Shown here in pieces: positions 24,454-26,370 of a DNA stretch of 26,370 nt. Below the pieces are notes generated by a model. It was not told the DNA's origin and did no database searches. It was given only the letters and a program-made list of their open reading frames with translations. Source of the stretch: Scybalousia_A sp045221575 (lineage in GTDB: Bacteria > Bacteroidota > Bacteroidia > Bacteroidales > P3); assembly GCA_045221575.1 (NCBI GenBank), contig JBGUWU010000029.1, positions 1 through 26,370 on the forward strand, read 5' to 3'. The first letter of the stretch is position 1, and each line of letters opens with the position of its first letter. Made by a program: the position numbers and the translations under genes.

Positions 24454-25797
24454 CTATATCTCTACCAATTTTCTTTTATTATAAAAATCTTCTATTTCCT
24501 TAGTTATTTGAAGAGAAACATTGTCTTCTATATATATGTTTTTTTGATTTTGTGTTATAGCCTTAACAAAGGAAACTAATTCATAACGAATGCCTTCTCC
24601 TTCTAACTGATAGAAATAGCGTTTGTTTTCCATGGTGTTTTCTTTTCTTACTTCAAAATATTCTGTCTTCCACCAAGGAGCGGGAACATAGACATAGCCT
24701 TTTGTACCTGAAATAACAAGTTCTCCTTCACTCTTAACACCTTTACCCACCTTAATAGAAGCAACGGCTTTAGGAAAGATGTAAGCAATCTTCGTAAATA
24801 GGTCAAAGTTTTCTATGGTTTTAGAGAAATGAGAAGTGATAACTTTATCTTTGTAATTTGTTCCGAGTATTTGAAAGATAGGAAGCATAGCAGTAGGACC
24901 CCATGCAGAGATAGAGTTCCACGCATTAGACATATCTTTGCCTTCTCTTAGTATCATATCAGAAAAACTTGTGCAGGTTGAATCCACACTCACTACCTCT
25001 CCAATTATACCGCTCTTTACCAAAAGTAATAAACGATAATAGGCTAAGGCATATCCTGTTTTTATTGAATCGAAAAGAATACATGAGTTTTGTTTTGCAA
25101 GTTCTTTAAGTTCTAACCATTGCTTTTCCTCTATAGTTATAGGAGATTTACAAAGAACATGTTTTTTATGCTCCAAAGCATAACGAATCTGAGAATAATG
25201 TTCCTTAGGGTGGGAAGTAATATAAATAGCATCACATTTATCTACTAAATCTTTGAAAGTATTAATACCTTTTCTTAATTCCTTAAGATTAGGTGAAAGA
25301 AAATCATCGTATTCTGAACAAACACCTGTTATTTTTAATCCATTAACATAATGACTTTCTCTTTCATACTTATTTAATAAAGAAATCTCTCCTACAAGCC
25401 CAAGACGTATTTCACTTTTTTCTGCTCTGAGTTCTGAAGAAGAAACGCCTTGAGTTCTTTCTAAATAAACTACTTTGCAAAATTCTTTCAAATAATCAAA
25501 CTTACCTAACCAATCACTACCTATTGCAAAAATATCTACGCTTAAACGTTTAATGTCGTCTATTTTTTGTCCTTCATACTCCTCTACTATTATCTCATCT
25601 GCTAAACCTGTTTGCTTTACAGCCTCTATTCTCTCCATTAAAGACTGTTGAACATTTATTTTTCCTCGTGCCTTGTCAAAACCATCAGCAGTAACTCCCA
25701 CTATTAGGTAATCCCCCAATGCTTTTGCTCTTTCCAACAAACGAATATGGCCAAAATGCAATAAATCATAAGTTCCATAAGTAATAACCTTTACCAT
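24454..25797 (-). CDS. Fused TagD-like nucleotidyltransferase and Gfo/Idh/MocA-like oxidoreductase
   Basis: The protein is 447 aa. Residues 1-128 are a cytidylyltransferase-type domain: GTYDLLHFGHIRLLERAK with the HxGH motif (H14, H17), IGSDW, and LERTQGVSSSELR in place of the RTEGISTT-type motif. Residues 130-447 resemble a Gfo/Idh/MocA dehydrogenase: a Rossmann start (LGLVGEISLLNKY, lacking a clean GxGxxG), ITSHPKEHYSQIRYALE, and CKSPITIEEKQ where these enzymes have the EKP lysine, then a C-terminal beta-sheet domain. It is probably involved in making an activated polyol or sugar for a surface glycan. The degenerate nucleotide-binding loop leaves open whether the second half is catalytic. 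It is a single gene with no glycan cluster around it. Confidence 0.8.
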   Translation of the reverse strand: MVKVITYGTYDLLHFGHIRLLERAKALGDYLIVGVTADGFDKARGKINVQQSLMERIEAVKQTGLADEIIVEEYEGQKIDDIKRLSVDIFAIGSDWLGKFDYLKEFCKVVYLERTQGVSSSELRAEKSEIRLGLVGEISLLNKYERESHYVNGLKITGVCSEYDDFLSPNLKELRKGINTFKDLVDKCDAIYITSHPKEHYSQIRYALEHKKHVLCKSPITIEEKQWLELKELAKQNSCILFDSIKTGYALAYYRLLLLVKSGIIGEVVSVDSTCTSFSDMILREGKDMSNAWNSISAWGPTAMLPIFQILGTNYKDKVITSHFSKTIENFDLFTKIAYIFPKAVASIKVGKGVKSEGELVISGTKGYVYVPAPWWKTEYFEVRKENTMENKRYFYQLEGEGIRYELVSFVKAITQNQKNIYIEDNVSLQITKEIEDFYNKRKLVEI

Positions 25798-25886
25798 AAC
25801 TATTGTGTTTCTTTATTGTTTAAACAAGTTTGAAAACCTTTTAAATAGTTTTTAAACTATTTTTACTCTTCCTTTTATATTTTTTG

Positions 25887-25894
25887 CAAAGATA
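25887..25894 (-). promoter_or_regulatory. -7 box for the fusion gene
   Basis: TATCTTTG is present on the minus strand, about 90 bp upstream of the ATG at 25797. No convincing TTTG was found at the -33 distance. Confidence 0.5.
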
Positions 25895-26040
25895 GAAAAT
25901 ATTTTTCTATACTATAATACAGTGTTAGAATTTATTTTGCATAAGGAACTAAAAAAGTAGTATTATGCATTGTTTGGAAAGTGTTTAGTTTTTTAATATT
26001 TTACTATTTTTTACGATAGGGAAAAATACTTAAAAGATAA

Positions 26041-26072
26041 TTTGCATATTTCAAAAAAATGTATTATCTTTG
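26041..26072 (+). promoter_or_regulatory. Consensus promoter for the right-end candidate RNA
   Basis: TTTG (26041-26044), a 20-nt spacer and TATCTTTG (26065-26072) match the Bacteroidetes consensus exactly. The predicted start is near 26078, exactly where the folded segment begins. Confidence 0.75.
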
Positions 26073-26077
26073 CATAA

Positions 26078-26212
26078 AATAATCGGTGGTTTTAGGTAAA
26101 GTTTTTGCAGAAACTATTTACTTACCTTGAACCATTATTTGAAAAGCAAAGGCTATGATAGTGTCTTTTGACAATTGAGAAAAAACTTAAAGCCATTGGA
26201 TTATTTTTTTTG
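26078..26212 (+). ncRNA. Candidate structured small RNA with closed stem and U8 end
   Basis: The 5' segment AATAATC-GGTGG (26078-26089) can pair with CCATT-G-GATTATT (26193-26205): 12 pairs, two of them G-U, with one bulged G. The stem runs straight into a run of eight U (26204-26211). Inside lies a hairpin in which GGTT and AGGTAAAG (26088-26101) pair with CTTACCT and AACC (26121-26133), and a smaller TGTC/GACA hairpin (about 26162-26173). The promoter, closed fold and U-run together mark an independent RNA of about 130 nt, or a leader with a terminator. No coding frame explains it, and I could not assign it to a known family. Confidence 0.5.
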
Positions 26213-26223
26213 TTTATAAGGCT

Positions 26224-26345
26224 AAAAAACGCCGTTTTTAATTTCAAAAACGCCGTTTTCTATGTATAAAAAACAAGTTTTCGCACACAAAAACCAAGTC
26301 TTTGAAAAAGAAAACCAAGTCTTTTTATACGAAAACGAAGATTTA
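26224..26345. repeat. Array of AAAAC/GTTTT dyads with 21-22 nt period
   Basis: About six degenerate units follow one another, each an A-run, C, two or three bases, then G or GT and a T-run: AAAACGCCGTTTT twice, AAAACAAGTTTT, AAAACCAAGTCTTT twice, and AAAACGAAGATTT. Successive centres are spaced 21, 22, 21, 21 and 21 nt. The series decays toward the right edge, and further units may lie outside. Confidence 0.6.
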
Positions 26346-26370
26346 ACCAAAAACAGCCTTATCCCCTCCT

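Larger units (their letters stand above)
25798..26370. other. Right-end non-coding region
   Basis: More than 570 bp carry no convincing gene. The region contains the minus-strand -7 box at 25887, a plus-strand promoter at 26041-26072, a candidate structured RNA at 26078-26212 and an array of short dyads from 26224 onward. The stretch 25900-26040 is plain AT-rich sequence. Confidence 0.6.

Noticed and set aside
26224..26370. CRISPR array at the right end
   Set aside because: Units are degenerate, about 21 nt in total with no separate spacer and repeat, and no cas gene is near.
26262..26370. Short open frame encoding repeated NQVF, running off the right edge
   Set aside because: It begins inside the dyad array, lacks a clear ribosome-binding context, and a 22-nt step breaks the frame relative to the first units. 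It cannot be excluded because the 3' end is outside the window.

Overview
The window is AT-rich DNA from a member of Bacteroidetes, most likely order Bacteroidales. The evidence is consistent across the window. Upstream regions repeatedly carry the Bacteroidetes promoter form TTTG (or CTTG), 19-21 nt, TAnnTTTG. Two secreted multidomain proteins have fibronectin-III and cleaved-adhesin/MAM-like modules, and one ends in a type IX secretion (T9SS) C-terminal domain. There is also a FISUMP-domain protein, a Bacteroidetes-type porin, and a ZapA/RNase Y neighbourhood. I saw no tRNA, rRNA, insertion sequence, phage gene or CRISPR array.

Layout. 1-5328 (-) is the 5' part of a giant secreted Fn3/adhesin-like protein that runs off the left edge (1776 codons visible, no stop). 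5674-7657 (+) holds a FISUMP-domain secreted protein and an ArsB/NhaD-type membrane transporter. A family-2 glycosyltransferase (7635-8528, -) converges on it with overlapping 3' ends. 8605-12908 (-) reads in transcription order as outer-membrane porin, DASS/SLC13 dicarboxylate transporter and aspartate ammonia-lyase: a plausible route from outer-membrane uptake to fumarate. 13025-13792 (-) is a radical SAM protein, divergent from an M16 zinc peptidase (13897-15135, +) that is followed by a type I glutamine synthetase (15184-16689, +) with a clear terminator. 17181-17618 (+) is a DUF4234 membrane protein. 17760-20357 (-) is an M6 metalloprotease with a T9SS tail. 20434-23069 (-) holds, in transcription order, a ZapB-like coiled-coil protein, ZapA, a probable 6S-type RNA and RNase Y. 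23142-24350 (-) is bifunctional RibBA. 24454-25797 (-) is a fusion of a TagD-like nucleotidyltransferase with a Gfo/Idh/MocA-like oxidoreductase.

The least explained parts are non-coding. (i) 26041-26212 (+) has a near-consensus promoter, a long structured RNA whose 5' end can pair with either of two downstream segments, and a U8 run. (ii) 26224 to about 26345 is a degenerate array of AAAAC/GTTTT dyads with a 21-22 nt period. (iii) 16984-17119 (+) is a promoter followed by a pseudoknot-capable segment, just upstream of a second promoter for the DUF4234 gene. (iv) A 29-nt element occurs twice (5501-5529 and 16890-16918). Housekeeping genes account for most of the rest. I found no defence or mobile system.
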